Assembly: GCF_024438035.1 (NCBI RefSeq)
Contig: NZ_JANFQF010000018.1
Location: 1-64,000 of the forward strand
Direction: 5' to 3'
DNA: 64,000 bases
From: Rhodococcus tibetensis
GTDB taxonomy: Bacteria; Actinomycetota; Actinomycetes; Mycobacteriales; Mycobacteriaceae
Below the pieces are notes generated by a model that worked only from the letters and a program-made list of their open reading frames with translations, was not told the origin of the DNA and did not search any database. Each line of letters opens with the position of its first letter. Position 1 is the first letter of the stretch. Position numbers and translations under genes: made by a program. Positions 17,094-28,328 of this stretch are shown here, piece after piece.

Positions 17094-18719
17094 ATGCCAG
17101 CTCAGCGCCTTCTCACCAAAATCACGGACACTGCGGGAGCCGTTCGCGTGATGAACCGCTCCGGCCTCGTGCCGTTTCCCCGGGTCGACCAGGGCATTCG
17201 TTCCCTGCTGGCGGTCCGGAAGTACGGCCCGTTCGCCGGTCCGGTACACGCTCACGCCGAGGCTCGATTAGACGCGGTGGCGCTGATCGACGAACGGGGT
17301 CCGCTCACCTACATCGACATAGACGAGCAGTCGAACGCTCTGGTGCGCGCGTGGCAGGCAGAAGGGCTCACCCCGGGGTCCGTGATGGGATGCATGTGCC
17401 GCAATCACCGTGGCCTGGTCCTCACCATGCTCGCCGCCGCCAAGAACGGCACCCGCCTGGTATTGATGAATACCGGATTCGCGCGACCGCAACTCGTCGA
17501 CGTCGCCGCCCGAGAGCAGGTGGAGGCGTTCGTCTACGACGACGAGTTCCGCGAGGTGGCCGAGGCACTCCCCGATGACGTCATCTCCTACCGGTCCTGG
17601 GCCGAAGGCGGCTCCACGTCCGAGGTCCGCACCCTCGACGATCTGATCGACGGCATCGACCACGGTCCGGTCCCCGCGCCCTCCACCGACGGCGGTTTCG
17701 TTCTCCTCACCAGTGGTACCACCGGCACTCCGAAGGGTGCTCCGCGCGGGCACACCTCGCCGCTGGCGTCCGCCCAGTTCCTCGATCGGGTTCCCCTTCG
17801 GCGCGGTCAGACGATGATGATGGCCGCACCCGCATTCCACGGAACGGGTGTCTCGCAGTTCGCGCTCGCGCTCGCCCTCGGCCAGACCGTGGTAATGGAC
17901 CGGAAGTTCGATCCGGAGAACACGATTCGTCTGGTGGAGAAGCACCGCTGTGACGTTCTCGTCGTTGTTCCCACTATGTTGCAGCGCATTGTCGACCTCG
18001 GCCCGGACACCCTGTCGAAGTACGACACGTCGAGCCTGACCATCATCTTCGCGGCCGGGTCGTCGTTGTCCCCCGATCTGTGCAAGCGCACCACCGCGGC
18101 GTTCGGCCAGGTGCTGCACAACCTGTACGGGTCTACCGAGGTCGCCGTTGCCACAGTGGCGACACCCGCCGATCTCGCGTTGGCGCCCGGCACTGCCGGC
18201 CGTCCGCCGGTCACCTGTCACGTCGAGCTGTATGACGAAGCGGGGCAACGGGTCACCGAACCGGAGCAGGTCGGACGGATATTCGTGGCCAGCGGTCTCA
18301 GTTTCACCGGCTACACCGACGGCCGCGACAAGGAACGAATCAACGGTTTGCTGTCCACCGGCGACGTCGGACACTTCGACCGCAACGGACTACTCTTCGT
18401 CGACGGCCGCGACGACGACATGATCGTCTCCGGCGGCGAGAACGTCTACCCCCTCGAAGTCGAGAATCTCCTCGCCGACAGGGAGGACGTGATCGAGGCC
18501 GCCGTGATCGGCGTCGAGGATTCCGACTTCGGTCATCGGCTCCGCGCATTCGTCGTTCCCGCGCCGGGGTCCGCGAAGGATGCCGAGGAGATGAAGGCGT
18601 ACATCAAAGCGAATCTCGCCCGGTACAAGGTGCCGCGTGACATCGTCTTCATCGACGAACTGCCCCGCAACGCCACTGGAAAGCTGCTCCGCAGAGCGCT
18701 CAGCGAGATGAAACCCTGA
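17094..18719 (+). CDS. Acyl-CoA synthetase (AMP-binding, FadD-type)
   Basis: 541 residues of the ANL superfamily. It activates a fatty or other carboxylic acid to its CoA thioester via an acyl-adenylate. Motifs: P-loop LLTSGTTGTPKGAPRGH, NLYGSTE, LLSTGDVG, hinge GRDDDMIVSGGENVYP, and catalytic lysine in PRNATGKLLRR. The N-terminus resembles the mycobacterial FadD2/FadD12 group by eye, not enough to name it. It has its own promoter region and follows fadE24-fadE23, so it may supply acyl-CoA to that pair. Confidence 0.9.
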   Translation: MPAQRLLTKITDTAGAVRVMNRSGLVPFPRVDQGIRSLLAVRKYGPFAGPVHAHAEARLDAVALIDERGPLTYIDIDEQSNALVRAWQAEGLTPGSVMGCMCRNHRGLVLTMLAAAKNGTRLVLMNTGFARPQLVDVAAREQVEAFVYDDEFREVAEALPDDVISYRSWAEGGSTSEVRTLDDLIDGIDHGPVPAPSTDGGFVLLTSGTTGTPKGAPRGHTSPLASAQFLDRVPLRRGQTMMMAAPAFHGTGVSQFALALALGQTVVMDRKFDPENTIRLVEKHRCDVLVVVPTMLQRIVDLGPDTLSKYDTSSLTIIFAAGSSLSPDLCKRTTAAFGQVLHNLYGSTEVAVATVATPADLALAPGTAGRPPVTCHVELYDEAGQRVTEPEQVGRIFVASGLSFTGYTDGRDKERINGLLSTGDVGHFDRNGLLFVDGRDDDMIVSGGENVYPLEVENLLADREDVIEAAVIGVEDSDFGHRLRAFVVPAPGSAKDAEEMKAYIKANLARYKVPRDIVFIDELPRNATGKLLRRALSEMKP

Positions 18720-18735
18720 CCCAATCCAGACAAAC

Positions 18736-18772
18736 GAAGAACGGCGCCCTGGGTTCCAGGACGCCGTTCTTC
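18736..18772. terminator. Bidirectional terminator (acyl-CoA synthetase / tRNA-fMet)
   Basis: GAAGAACGGCGCCCTGG (18736-18752) pairs with CCAGGACGCCGTTCTTC (18756-18772) around a 3-nt loop with one mismatch. It lies 16 bp past the synthetase stop and 2 bp past the 3' end of the minus-strand tRNA. Confidence 0.88.
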
Positions 18773-18774
18773 AG

Positions 18775-18851
18775 TGGTAGCGGGGACAGGATTTGAACCT
18801 GCGACCTCTGGGTTATGAGCCCAGCGAGCTACCGAGCTGCTCCACCCCGCG
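18775..18851 (-). tRNA. Initiator tRNA-fMet (CAU)
   Basis: 77 nt with encoded CCA. Anticodon loop CUCAUAA lies within a stem whose three G-C pairs (GGG/CCC) mark initiator tRNAs. The first acceptor position is unpaired (C1 opposite U72), the other initiator hallmark. D-arm AGCTCGGTAGCT and T-arm GGTTCAAATCC are visible. Confidence 0.97.
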
Positions 18852-18862
18852 CTGCATGAACA

Positions 18863-18892
18863 AAGTTACACGAGCGAACAAACGGAAAGCAA
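18863..18892 (-). promoter_or_regulatory. tRNA-fMet promoter
   Basis: On the minus strand, TTGCTT (18887-18892) and TAACTT (18863-18868) are separated by 18 bp. The predicted start is a few bases before the mature tRNA 5' end at 18851. Confidence 0.65.
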
Positions 18893-19852
<960 letters not shown>

Positions 19853-19890
19853 CCCGCCCACGTTCCCCGCATTCTCGAATCACGGAAGTG

Positions 19891-19919
19891 CCCTGCGTGC
19901 AGCGCGACTGCACGCAGGG
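19891..19919 (+). terminator. Terminator after first rpf gene
   Basis: CCCTGCGTGCAG (19891-19902) and CTGCACGCAGGG (19908-19919) form a perfect 12-bp stem with a 5-nt loop, followed by ATCTTCC. Confidence 0.88.
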
Positions 19920-20889
<970 letters not shown>

Positions 20890-20901
20890 TCGAACAACTA
20901 C

Positions 20902-20945
20902 ACGACGAGACCCTGTCATCCGCTCGGATGACAGGGTCTCGTCGT
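20902..20945. terminator. Bidirectional terminator (rpf / UPF0182 gene)
   Basis: A perfect 21-bp inverted repeat (20902-20922 with 20925-20945) with a 2-nt loop. It lies between convergent genes, 12 bp after the rpf stop and 16 bp past the stop of the minus-strand gene. Confidence 0.92.
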
Positions 20946-20961
20946 TCGTGGGCCGGACGGC

Positions 20962-23940
20962 TTACTTCGGGATTGCCTCGTATGCGGCAACCGCCCGCTG
21001 TACCCGAGCAAGTGCATCGCCGTATGCGGCGAAGTCACCGCTGCGCTGAGCCGCCGTCAACGCGTCGAGGGACGCGTCCAACTCGGCGACGGCCCCCGCG
21101 ACATTCGACGACGGCGGCTGCGCAGGTGTGGCGGGCGCGGGTGCCCCGCCCTGGCTGGCCGGCGGCGTGCCCCCGTCGGGGTCAGGGGGTGTGCCCTCCT
21201 CCGCGCTGGGCGCCGTGGCCACCGCACCGGTACCCGGGCCGAAGACCTGGTCCAGAGCCTGGGCCAACGTGGGGGCATAGCCGACGCGAACGCTGTTACT
21301 CGGCGGCGGCTCGCGGTAGCTCACCAGCACTCGCGACAACTGCGGGAACGTCGACGTGTTCTGGCCGGTCGAACTTCGCTCCGTATACATAGGCTCGACG
21401 TACAGGATTCCGCCGTCGGCGATGGGCAAAGTCAGCAGGTTGCCGTACTGGATCTTGTTCGAACGCTCGAGCAGGGTTCGTTCCGACGCCACCCGCGGAT
21501 CGGAGATCATCGAGTTCTGGGTCTGCTGCGGACCCTGCGTCTGCGTATCCGTCGGCAACTGGAGAATCGTGAACTTGCCGTAGTCCTCCGGATCCGATCT
21601 GACGGACAGGTAGGCGGACAGGAACTCGCGACTGTAACCCACCATCGCACTGGTCAGATTGAACGACGGTTTGCCGGTTTCGGGATCGCCGACGAGGACG
21701 TAATACGGCGGCTGGTTGGCGCTCGTGTCGATCGTGGGATCACTCGGCACCGACCAGAAGGCGTTGTTAGTGAAGAATTCCTTCGGGTCGTCGACGTGGT
21801 ACTTGGCGAGCATTTCGCGCTGAACCTTGAAGAGATCCTCGGGGTAGCGGAAGTGCGCGCCCAGTTCCTCGGGAATGGAGTCCTTGGGTTCGACGGCACC
21901 GGGGAACACCCCCATCCAGGCGTCGAGCACCGGATCGTTGTCGTCCACCTGGTACAGCTTGACCGTTCCGTCGTACGCATCGACGGTGGCCTTTACCGAG
22001 TTCCGGATGTACGACACCTCTTTCCGCGGGAGCAATCGGCCTGTGTTCTGGTCGATGCTGTCCTCGACGAGTCCGTCGAGGGAGCTGCGCTGCGCGTATG
22101 GGTAGTTATCCAGCGTGGTGTACGCATCGACGATCCACACGATCTTTCCGTCGATGACCGCCGGATACGAATCGCCGTCGGCGGTGAGCCACGGGGCCAC
22201 ATGCGTGACGCGCTCGCGCGGATCACGGTTGTAGATGATCTTCGAATCCGAGCCGATGGCACCGGAGAACAGGATGTTGCGCTCCGTGTACTTGGCTGCG
22301 AAGGCCAGCCGGTTGAACCAGTTTCCGATCGGCACACCGCCTGCCCCGGTGTAGCGGTAGCGCGCTTGGTCCGTGTCGTACTCGCGAGGATCGGAACCTT
22401 CGGCTCCACCGACGATGGCGTAGTCCGCATCGGTGTCGGCGATGACCTCGCCGTAGTAGATACGTGGCTGTTCGACCGGGATGACCTGGTTTCCGGCCTG
22501 CTGCGACGCGATGTCGCTGACCATGTACACCGGGTAGCCGCTGTTGCTGTTGGCCGCTTCCTCGGCGGATTCGCCCGCGGCAGCGTTGACCCGGTTGGCC
22601 GGTGCCGCGACGAGTCCGTTGCCGTGGGTGTAGACGGTGTGCTTGTTGATCCAGTCCGTCTGGTTACCCGTGAGACTCTTCGACGACAGTTCACGTGCCG
22701 CGACGATGTAGTCGCGCATCTCACCATCGATGTCGTACCGATCGATGTCGAGCGACGGCGGGAAGCCGTAGAAGTTCTTGAGCTGTTGCTGCTGCGTGAA
22801 GGTGCGCGACAGGATGTTCGGATCCAGCAGGCGCGTGTTCGCGATGGTCGACACGTCCGCCGGTACATCTCGTGGCGGCTGCGTGCCGTACCCCTGATAG
22901 TCCTGGTACTCGACCTTGTCGTCGGTGATGCCGTACGCCTGGCGGGTGGCCGCGATATTGCGTTCGATGTAGGCGCTCTCCTTGTCGGCCGCGTTGGGTC
23001 GCACCGAGAACTGCTCCACCACGAGGGGCCATACTGCACCGACCAGAATGGACGACAGCACGAGGAGTGCGGTGGCCATTGCCGGGATCCGGAGGTCCCG
23101 CAGAACGAGTGCTGCGAAGAAGGCGCCGGCGCAGATCACCGCGATGGCGAGCAGGATCAGCTTCGCCTGCAGCACCGCGTTCATGTCCGTGTAGCTACCG
23201 CCGGTGAAGGTGGGTTCCTTGCGGCTACTCGACAGGAGCGAATAGCGATCGAACCAGTAGGCGACCGCCTTGAGCAGGATGAAGGTTCCTGCCAGCACGG
23301 CCAACTGGACCCGGGCCGCATTGGTGAGGGCGCCCCCGCGGCCGGCCAACTTGAGCCCCCCGAAGATGTAGTGCGTCACCAGACTTGCGAAGAAGGCCAG
23401 CAGCACCGCGACGAACAGCCAGTTGAGAACGAAACGGTAGAACGGCAGATCGAACGTGTAGAAACCGACGTCGAGCCCGAACTCGGGATCGGTGACCCCG
23501 AACGCGCCTCCGTTCATGAACAACTGCACGGTGACCCAGCTCGACTGGGCGATCAGCCCGGCGAGGAGGCCGATCGCGATCGGGATGGCCAACCCGAACA
23601 GGCGCAGACGGGTCATCACCGTGGTGCGGTACCGCGCCACCGGATCGCTGGGTCCTGAGACCGGGACGAACACGGGGCGTGAGCGGTACGCGAGCAGCAA
23701 AGCGAGCCAGACAATTCCACCGACCACCACGCCGACCACGAGGAAGAGGAGCAGCCTCGTGACGAGGACCTTGGTGAAGACGCCGCGGAAGCCGACTTCC
23801 CCGAACCACAACCAGTCCGTGTAGGTGCTGATCAGGCGAGGGCCAACCAGCAGCAGGGCAGCGACGACAAGCGCCAGCACCAGCAGCACTCGACTGCGTT
23901 TGGACAACGACGGTAATCCTGCGGGGGGCCGCATGCCCAC
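20962..23940 (-). CDS. UPF0182-family large membrane protein
   Basis: 992 residues, the length I recall for the M. tuberculosis homologue. Seven or so membrane segments fill the first third (from VLLVLALVVAALLLVG to ILVGAVWPLVV). A large extracytoplasmic domain follows (from about residue 340, with NFYGFPPSLDIDRY and PRIYYGE), then a Pro/Gly-rich stretch and a short helical tail. Function is unknown; wide conservation in actinobacteria suggests an envelope role. The GTG at 23940 (GMRPPAGLPSLSKRSRV) fits the family; the frame extends 237 codons upstream through the divergent gene as a shadow. Confidence 0.92.
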   Translation of the reverse strand: MGMRPPAGLPSLSKRSRVLLVLALVVAALLLVGPRLISTYTDWLWFGEVGFRGVFTKVLVTRLLLFLVVGVVVGGIVWLALLLAYRSRPVFVPVSGPSDPVARYRTTVMTRLRLFGLAIPIAIGLLAGLIAQSSWVTVQLFMNGGAFGVTDPEFGLDVGFYTFDLPFYRFVLNWLFVAVLLAFFASLVTHYIFGGLKLAGRGGALTNAARVQLAVLAGTFILLKAVAYWFDRYSLLSSSRKEPTFTGGSYTDMNAVLQAKLILLAIAVICAGAFFAALVLRDLRIPAMATALLVLSSILVGAVWPLVVEQFSVRPNAADKESAYIERNIAATRQAYGITDDKVEYQDYQGYGTQPPRDVPADVSTIANTRLLDPNILSRTFTQQQQLKNFYGFPPSLDIDRYDIDGEMRDYIVAARELSSKSLTGNQTDWINKHTVYTHGNGLVAAPANRVNAAAGESAEEAANSNSGYPVYMVSDIASQQAGNQVIPVEQPRIYYGEVIADTDADYAIVGGAEGSDPREYDTDQARYRYTGAGGVPIGNWFNRLAFAAKYTERNILFSGAIGSDSKIIYNRDPRERVTHVAPWLTADGDSYPAVIDGKIVWIVDAYTTLDNYPYAQRSSLDGLVEDSIDQNTGRLLPRKEVSYIRNSVKATVDAYDGTVKLYQVDDNDPVLDAWMGVFPGAVEPKDSIPEELGAHFRYPEDLFKVQREMLAKYHVDDPKEFFTNNAFWSVPSDPTIDTSANQPPYYVLVGDPETGKPSFNLTSAMVGYSREFLSAYLSVRSDPEDYGKFTILQLPTDTQTQGPQQTQNSMISDPRVASERTLLERSNKIQYGNLLTLPIADGGILYVEPMYTERSSTGQNTSTFPQLSRVLVSYREPPPSNSVRVGYAPTLAQALDQVFGPGTGAVATAPSAEEGTPPDPDGGTPPASQGGAPAPATPAQPPSSNVAGAVAELDASLDALTAAQRSGDFAAYGDALARVQRAVAAYEAIPK

Positions 23941-24101
23941 GTGCCACACTCCAACACTCGGCGACGCTGACGCGCCGCGATCAACTGCACCGTTCTGCCG
24001 TCCACACCCGAACTGCGTGGGCGTGACCGTTTCGTCCCACTCTACGTAACAACCGGCGGACGCGACCGCCGGTCCTCTTCTGAGGGTGCGAAGATGGGTC
24101 C

Positions 24102-24704
24102 GTGAGTGATGAGTATGTGAATCCCGAGACGGACGCCCTCGCCCGTTGTGTACGCGAAGTCGTCGAATTCGTTGATGCAGGAGGGTGGGATCAGCCGCCT
24201 CAGATGTTCGCACTCGTCCCGACCGAACTTCTCGCGGCCGCCGAACCCAGCCTGCTCGACCAGCTGGCCGACGGCGCGGAATTGACTCCCATAGAACAGG
24301 ATCCGTTTCCCGACGACATTTCGGGTGGGTCGCGTGCCCTCGACGAATTCCTCGCCACCACGAGCTGGCCGGAATCCGTGGTGGGCTGCGCCCTGGTGCA
24401 GGAGATCGTCGTTCTGCCACCCGAGGCCGAGTCCGACCTCGACGAGGCCCTGGTTCCTCTGCTGTCCGACCGAGACGCCGCCGACGACGCTGCGCGTGCC
24501 GCGGCCGAGTCGCATCCCGACCGGCGATCGGCCCGGTTGATCGCCGCCGTGCTGCGAGACGGGCCGTCGCTGTGCCTGATGCAGTTACGTCCCGACGAGG
24601 ACGCCGATCCCTACGCGCCGATCGAACTGCTGACCTACGAGAACTTGGCACCGAATCTCGTCAGCGCTCTGTACGCAACCCTCGACGCCACCGACGACGA
24701 CTAG
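24102..24704 (+). CDS. PPA1309-family protein
   Basis: 200 residues, cytoplasmic and acidic. It matches the actinobacterial PPA1309 family by its opening (ALARCVREVVEFVDAGGWDQPPQ), the FALVPT motif and the closing ELLTYENLAPNLVSALYATL. Function is unknown. The GTG start at 24102 lies 161 bp from the divergent UPF0182 gene. It is convergent with the PDZ-protease gene, 22 bp away. Confidence 0.85.
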   Translation: MSDEYVNPETDALARCVREVVEFVDAGGWDQPPQMFALVPTELLAAAEPSLLDQLADGAELTPIEQDPFPDDISGGSRALDEFLATTSWPESVVGCALVQEIVVLPPEAESDLDEALVPLLSDRDAADDAARAAAESHPDRRSARLIAAVLRDGPSLCLMQLRPDEDADPYAPIELLTYENLAPNLVSALYATLDATDDD

Positions 24705-24726
24705 GCAGGATCCTCGGCGCCGGGTC

Positions 24727-25749
24727 TCAGCACCGGGGTGCGTCGGCTCCGGAGCCCACGGCCTCGAGCGCGTCGACCGCCCCGTCGAGGTTCTCGACCT
24801 TCACCAGCCGGAGCCCCTCGGGCGCACCCTGGCGCGCCTCGTCGCAATTCATCGCGGGAACGAGGAACGTCTCGGCGCCTGCCTCACTGGCGGCGATCAG
24901 CTTGTACTTGATACCGCCGATGGGCCCGACGTCTCCGTCGGAGTCGATCGTGCCGGTACCCGCAACGAACTTGCCGCCGTTCAGTTCACCCGGGCTGAGT
25001 TTGTCGATCACCGCGAGCGCGAACATCAGCCCCGCCGACGGACCGCCGACATCGGCGAGATTGAAGTCGATGTTGAAGGGGACATCCGGCAGCTCCTCCG
25101 GAGTGATACCCAGGTAGCCTTTCGACCCGTCGTCCGGGCGGGCTCCGAGAACCACGGGGACGGACGTTTCGACGCCGTCGCGGACCACCACCACAGGCAC
25201 CTCGGTCTCCGGCGCCGTGTCCGCCACGGCCTGCTGGACGTCTCCCACCGTCGACACCGGTGTGCCCGCGACACTGACGAGCCTGTCGCCTTGCCGCAGG
25301 ACGTCCTTGGACGGTCCGTCGTCGCCGACCTTGGCGATCTCGAGCATCACCGGCTTGTCGAGGAAATGGAGGGCAGCCAACTCGGCGCTGTTCTCGGACT
25401 GCTGGAAGTCGGCGTCGTTCTCCTGCTTCACCTCGTCCTTCGACTTGTCCGGCGGGTACACCTCCTCGCGGGGAACGATGCCCTGACGTCCGCTGGCCCA
25501 CAGGCCGAAGGCCTCGAACACGTTGAGGTCGTCACGCACCGCGACGGTGGTCATGTTGAGGTGGCCGGTGGTCTCGTCCACCTCTGCCCCCTCGATGGCG
25601 ACCACTTCTTCGCCGTCCACTTCGCCGAGCGTGTTGAACGTGGGGCCGGGACCGAGGGCCACGTAGGGGACCGTGATCAGCGTTCCCAGCATTCCGAGCA
25701 CCACGATCGGGGCCAGCGCAGCCAAGAGGGTCACTATCCGTCGATTCAC
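24727..25749 (-). CDS. PDZ and Lon-type serine protease, membrane anchored
   Basis: 340 residues, as I recall for the mycobacterial homologue. One N-terminal membrane segment (about 5-30) places the rest outside. A PDZ domain (about 120-215: GDRLVSVAGTPVSTVGDVQQAV) is followed by a Lon-like proteolytic domain with catalytic Ser in VGGPSAGLMFAL and Lys in GGIKYKLIAA, the YlbL arrangement. It likely degrades or processes envelope proteins. The GTG at 25749 (NRRIVTLLAALAPIV) fits the family better than the ATG 11 codons upstream. Confidence 0.9.
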   Translation of the reverse strand: MNRRIVTLLAALAPIVVLGMLGTLITVPYVALGPGPTFNTLGEVDGEEVVAIEGAEVDETTGHLNMTTVAVRDDLNVFEAFGLWASGRQGIVPREEVYPPDKSKDEVKQENDADFQQSENSAELAALHFLDKPVMLEIAKVGDDGPSKDVLRQGDRLVSVAGTPVSTVGDVQQAVADTAPETEVPVVVVRDGVETSVPVVLGARPDDGSKGYLGITPEELPDVPFNIDFNLADVGGPSAGLMFALAVIDKLSPGELNGGKFVAGTGTIDSDGDVGPIGGIKYKLIAASEAGAETFLVPAMNCDEARQGAPEGLRLVKVENLDGAVDALEAVGSGADAPRC

Positions 25750-25797
25750 CTGGACCAGGGTAGAGCGCGCAGCCGCCGGCACCCCGCTCGACCTCGA

Positions 25798-25843
25798 GCG
25801 TGTTCGCCGTCAGCGTGACCCCGCGCGTGTTCGCCGTCAGCGT
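25798..25843. repeat. 19-bp direct repeat between divergent genes
   Basis: GCGTGTTCGCCGTCAGCGT occurs at 25798-25816 and 25825-25843, a 27-bp period. The match extends to 22 bases with one mismatch. It lies upstream of both the PDZ-protease and the zincin-like gene and could be a regulator site. Confidence 0.6.
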
Positions 25844-25889
25844 TACGCGGAGGAGGACCGCCGGACTGTAGGCCTTGTACCGTTGAGTC

Positions 25890-27308
25890 ATGAGCAATAT
25901 GCCGTTCGGCTTCTCCAACTCCGACGACGATCCCGACCGTGACAAGGACAGGGGGGATCAGACCGGGCCCGACAGCGGCCAGAACGCGGGGGGCCCCGGG
26001 GACTTCGGTTTCGGGGCAGGTGGGTTTCCCGGGGGCAATTTCGATCCCGCGGCCCTCGGCCAGATGCTCACCCAGTTCGGTCAGATGTTGAGCGGCATGG
26101 GGTCTTCGATGGGGTCGGGCGAGCAGAGCGGTCCGGTCAACTACGAGATCGCGAAGAAGCTCGCTCGCCAGCAGATGGGGTCGGTAACGCCGATCACCAA
26201 GGGCAGTTCGGAGGCGATCGCGGACGCGTCGCGTCTGGCCGAACTGTGGCTGGATGCAGCGACCACCCTGCCGGCGGGCGCGACGAGAACCGTTGCCTGG
26301 ACGCCCAACGACTGGCTCGACAACACCCTCGACACCTGGAAGCGGCTGTGCGATCCCGTCGCCGAGAAGGTCTCGGGAATGTGGGTGCAAGGGTTGCCCG
26401 AAGAAGCGCGGCAGATGGCCGGACCCATGCTCGGCATGATGAGCCAGATGGGTGGTCTCGCGTTCGGTTCACAACTCGGCCAAGCCCTCGGCCAGCTGTC
26501 GAAAGAGGTGTTGACCTCTACGGACATCGGGTTGCCCCTCGGCCCTGCCGGTACCGGGGCACTCCTTCCCGCCGCGGTGGAGAAATTCAGCAAGGGGCTC
26601 GAACAGCCGGACCGTGAGATCCTCGTCTTCCTCGCCGCCCGGGAGGCCGCCTACCAGCGCCTCTACAGCCACGTTCCGTGGTTGCGTCAACGACTCCTCG
26701 CCACCGTCGAGGAATACGCGCGAGGAATCACCATGGATTTCTCCGCCATCGAAGACATGGCGAAGGGACTCGACCCGTCGGCGCTGACCGACCCGTCGCA
26801 GCTCGAGAACATCCTTCAGCAAGGCGCATTCGAACCGCAGACCACGCCGGAGCAGAAGCAGGCCCTCGAGCGTCTCGAAACTCTTCTCGCCCTCATCGAG
26901 GGCTGGGTCGAGGTGGTCGTAGCCTCCGCGCTGAACGACCGCCTGCCCGGTGTTGCGGCCCTGAGCGAGACACTCCGGCGCAGACGCGCCAGCGGTGGGC
27001 CCGCCGAGCAGACTTTCGCGACCCTTGTCGGGCTCGAGCTACGCCCCCGCAAGGTGCGTGAGGCTGCTCAACTGTGGAGTCGGCTCACCTCGGAGTCCAC
27101 TACCGATGCCCGCGACGGCGTCTGGGCGCACCCCGACCTGCTGCCCGACTCGTCCGACCTCGACAGCCCCGGCATGTTCGTCGATCGGGTCCTCGGCGGT
27201 GGGGAGAGCGGAAACTTCGACAACCCGATGGCTCAGCTCGAGGCGACCGAAGCGCGCGAGCGGGCCGAGCGTGGCGATTCCGACGCAGGCGACGAGCCCA
27301 CCTCCTGA
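25890..27308 (+). CDS. Zincin-like (Zincin_2 family) protein, degenerate active site
   Basis: 472 residues, as I recall for the mycobacterial homologue. A Gly/Asp-rich N-terminal stretch (about 1-55) precedes a helical domain of the Zincin_2 family (PVNYEIAKKLARQQ, EEARQMAGPMLGMMSQMGG). At the expected metal site the sequence is LAAREAAYQRLYSHVPWL: the HExxH ligand pattern reads REAAY, so zinc binding and proteolysis are doubtful. Function is unknown. The ATG at 25890 faces the divergent PDZ-protease. The cyclodehydratase-like and ABC1 genes follow on the same strand. Confidence 0.82.
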   Translation: MSNMPFGFSNSDDDPDRDKDRGDQTGPDSGQNAGGPGDFGFGAGGFPGGNFDPAALGQMLTQFGQMLSGMGSSMGSGEQSGPVNYEIAKKLARQQMGSVTPITKGSSEAIADASRLAELWLDAATTLPAGATRTVAWTPNDWLDNTLDTWKRLCDPVAEKVSGMWVQGLPEEARQMAGPMLGMMSQMGGLAFGSQLGQALGQLSKEVLTSTDIGLPLGPAGTGALLPAAVEKFSKGLEQPDREILVFLAAREAAYQRLYSHVPWLRQRLLATVEEYARGITMDFSAIEDMAKGLDPSALTDPSQLENILQQGAFEPQTTPEQKQALERLETLLALIEGWVEVVVASALNDRLPGVAALSETLRRRRASGGPAEQTFATLVGLELRPRKVREAAQLWSRLTSESTTDARDGVWAHPDLLPDSSDLDSPGMFVDRVLGGGESGNFDNPMAQLEATEARERAERGDSDAGDEPTS

Positions 27309-27427
27309 CAGTCGCCGTTCCGAAATCTCGTCGCAGCGGAGAGTCGGCAGGTCGCGCGGCATTTTGCCCTGTGGATAACCGTCGTCGGACCGGTCGGGGC
27401 GCAGAGCGGAGGTGACACCCTCTCTGT

Positions 27428-28321
27428 GTGACCCTCCCGCCTCCGCGCCCCGTCGGCCCCACTCTCGATCCGCGCATCGCGGTGCTGACGCGCCCCGGCG
27501 GTCGCGTCCAGTTCGGCTGGGATCCGGAGCGCGCTCTCGTACTCGAGCCGCCGCCGGGAGTCCGCACCGAGCAACTGCTTGCGGTTCTCCGCTTGCTCGA
27601 CGGCAAGAATTCGCGGTCCCACGTTCTGTGGACGGCGGTGGAATACGGTATGGCACCCACGGACGTCTCGAAACTTCTCGGGGACCTCGACCGGGCGGGG
27701 CTACTCACCGTCGCGGACTCCCCCGAGGTTCCGGAGACCCACCCCATTCGCGTACACGGGCGCGGACCGCTGTCCGACGCCGTCTCGGCAGGTCTGACCG
27801 ATGCCGGTATCCGGGTCTCTCGATCGACGCGCTATTCCGCCGAAGGCGACGTGCGCCGGTGGAATGCCACCTGCGTCGTGCTCACCGACGATCTCGTGGC
27901 CGAGCCCCGACTGGTCGCCGATCTCGTGCGCAGCGGGATCCCCCACCTCCCGGTGCGGGTACGCGACGGACGAGGAGTCGTCGGCCCCCTCGTACTCCCC
28001 GGACGCACCAGCTGTCTGCGATGCGCTGATCTGCTGCGCTCGGCCAATGACCAGGACTGGCCGCACCTGGCTGCACAGCTCCTCGGGACGGTGGGGCACG
28101 CGAGTCCCGCGGTGATCATGGCGACTGCTGCCGTGGCGCTGGGACAGCTCGAGATCGTGCTGTCCCCTCCCCGCGGGCACGCACCTGCCAGTCTCGACGC
28201 GACCCTCGAGATCGACCTCGGTGCTCACCGACTGGTGACCCGGCGGTGGCCGAGGCAGGTGACCTGCAGCTGCGCGTACCTGGCACCCGCCTTGGGCGAA
28301 GCGAGCCGTCTTCCGTCATGA
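27428..28321 (+). CDS. Orphan TOMM cyclodehydratase-like (E1-like) protein
   Basis: 297 residues. The N-terminal third looks like a winged-helix or peptide-recognition fold (EQLLAVLRLLDGKNSRSHVL, TDVSKLLGDLDRAGLLTV). The C-terminal half has the hallmarks of the bacteriocin cyclodehydratase/ThiF-like family: GRTSCLRCADLLRS followed by DWPHLAAQLLG, and a closing CSCAYL, giving two cysteine pairs for structural zinc. Such proteins bring precursor peptides to YcaO enzymes, but no YcaO or precursor peptide is visible nearby. It ends 7 bp before the ABC1 gene, so they form an operon. Function is unproven. Confidence 0.7.
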   Translation: MTLPPPRPVGPTLDPRIAVLTRPGGRVQFGWDPERALVLEPPPGVRTEQLLAVLRLLDGKNSRSHVLWTAVEYGMAPTDVSKLLGDLDRAGLLTVADSPEVPETHPIRVHGRGPLSDAVSAGLTDAGIRVSRSTRYSAEGDVRRWNATCVVLTDDLVAEPRLVADLVRSGIPHLPVRVRDGRGVVGPLVLPGRTSCLRCADLLRSANDQDWPHLAAQLLGTVGHASPAVIMATAAVALGQLEIVLSPPRGHAPASLDATLEIDLGAHRLVTRRWPRQVTCSCAYLAPALGEASRLPS

Positions 28322-28328
28322 TGGTGGG

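Noticed and set aside
21796..23658. 620-codon plus-strand open frame
   Set aside because: Antisense to the UPF0182 gene, with shadow-type composition and no ribosome site.
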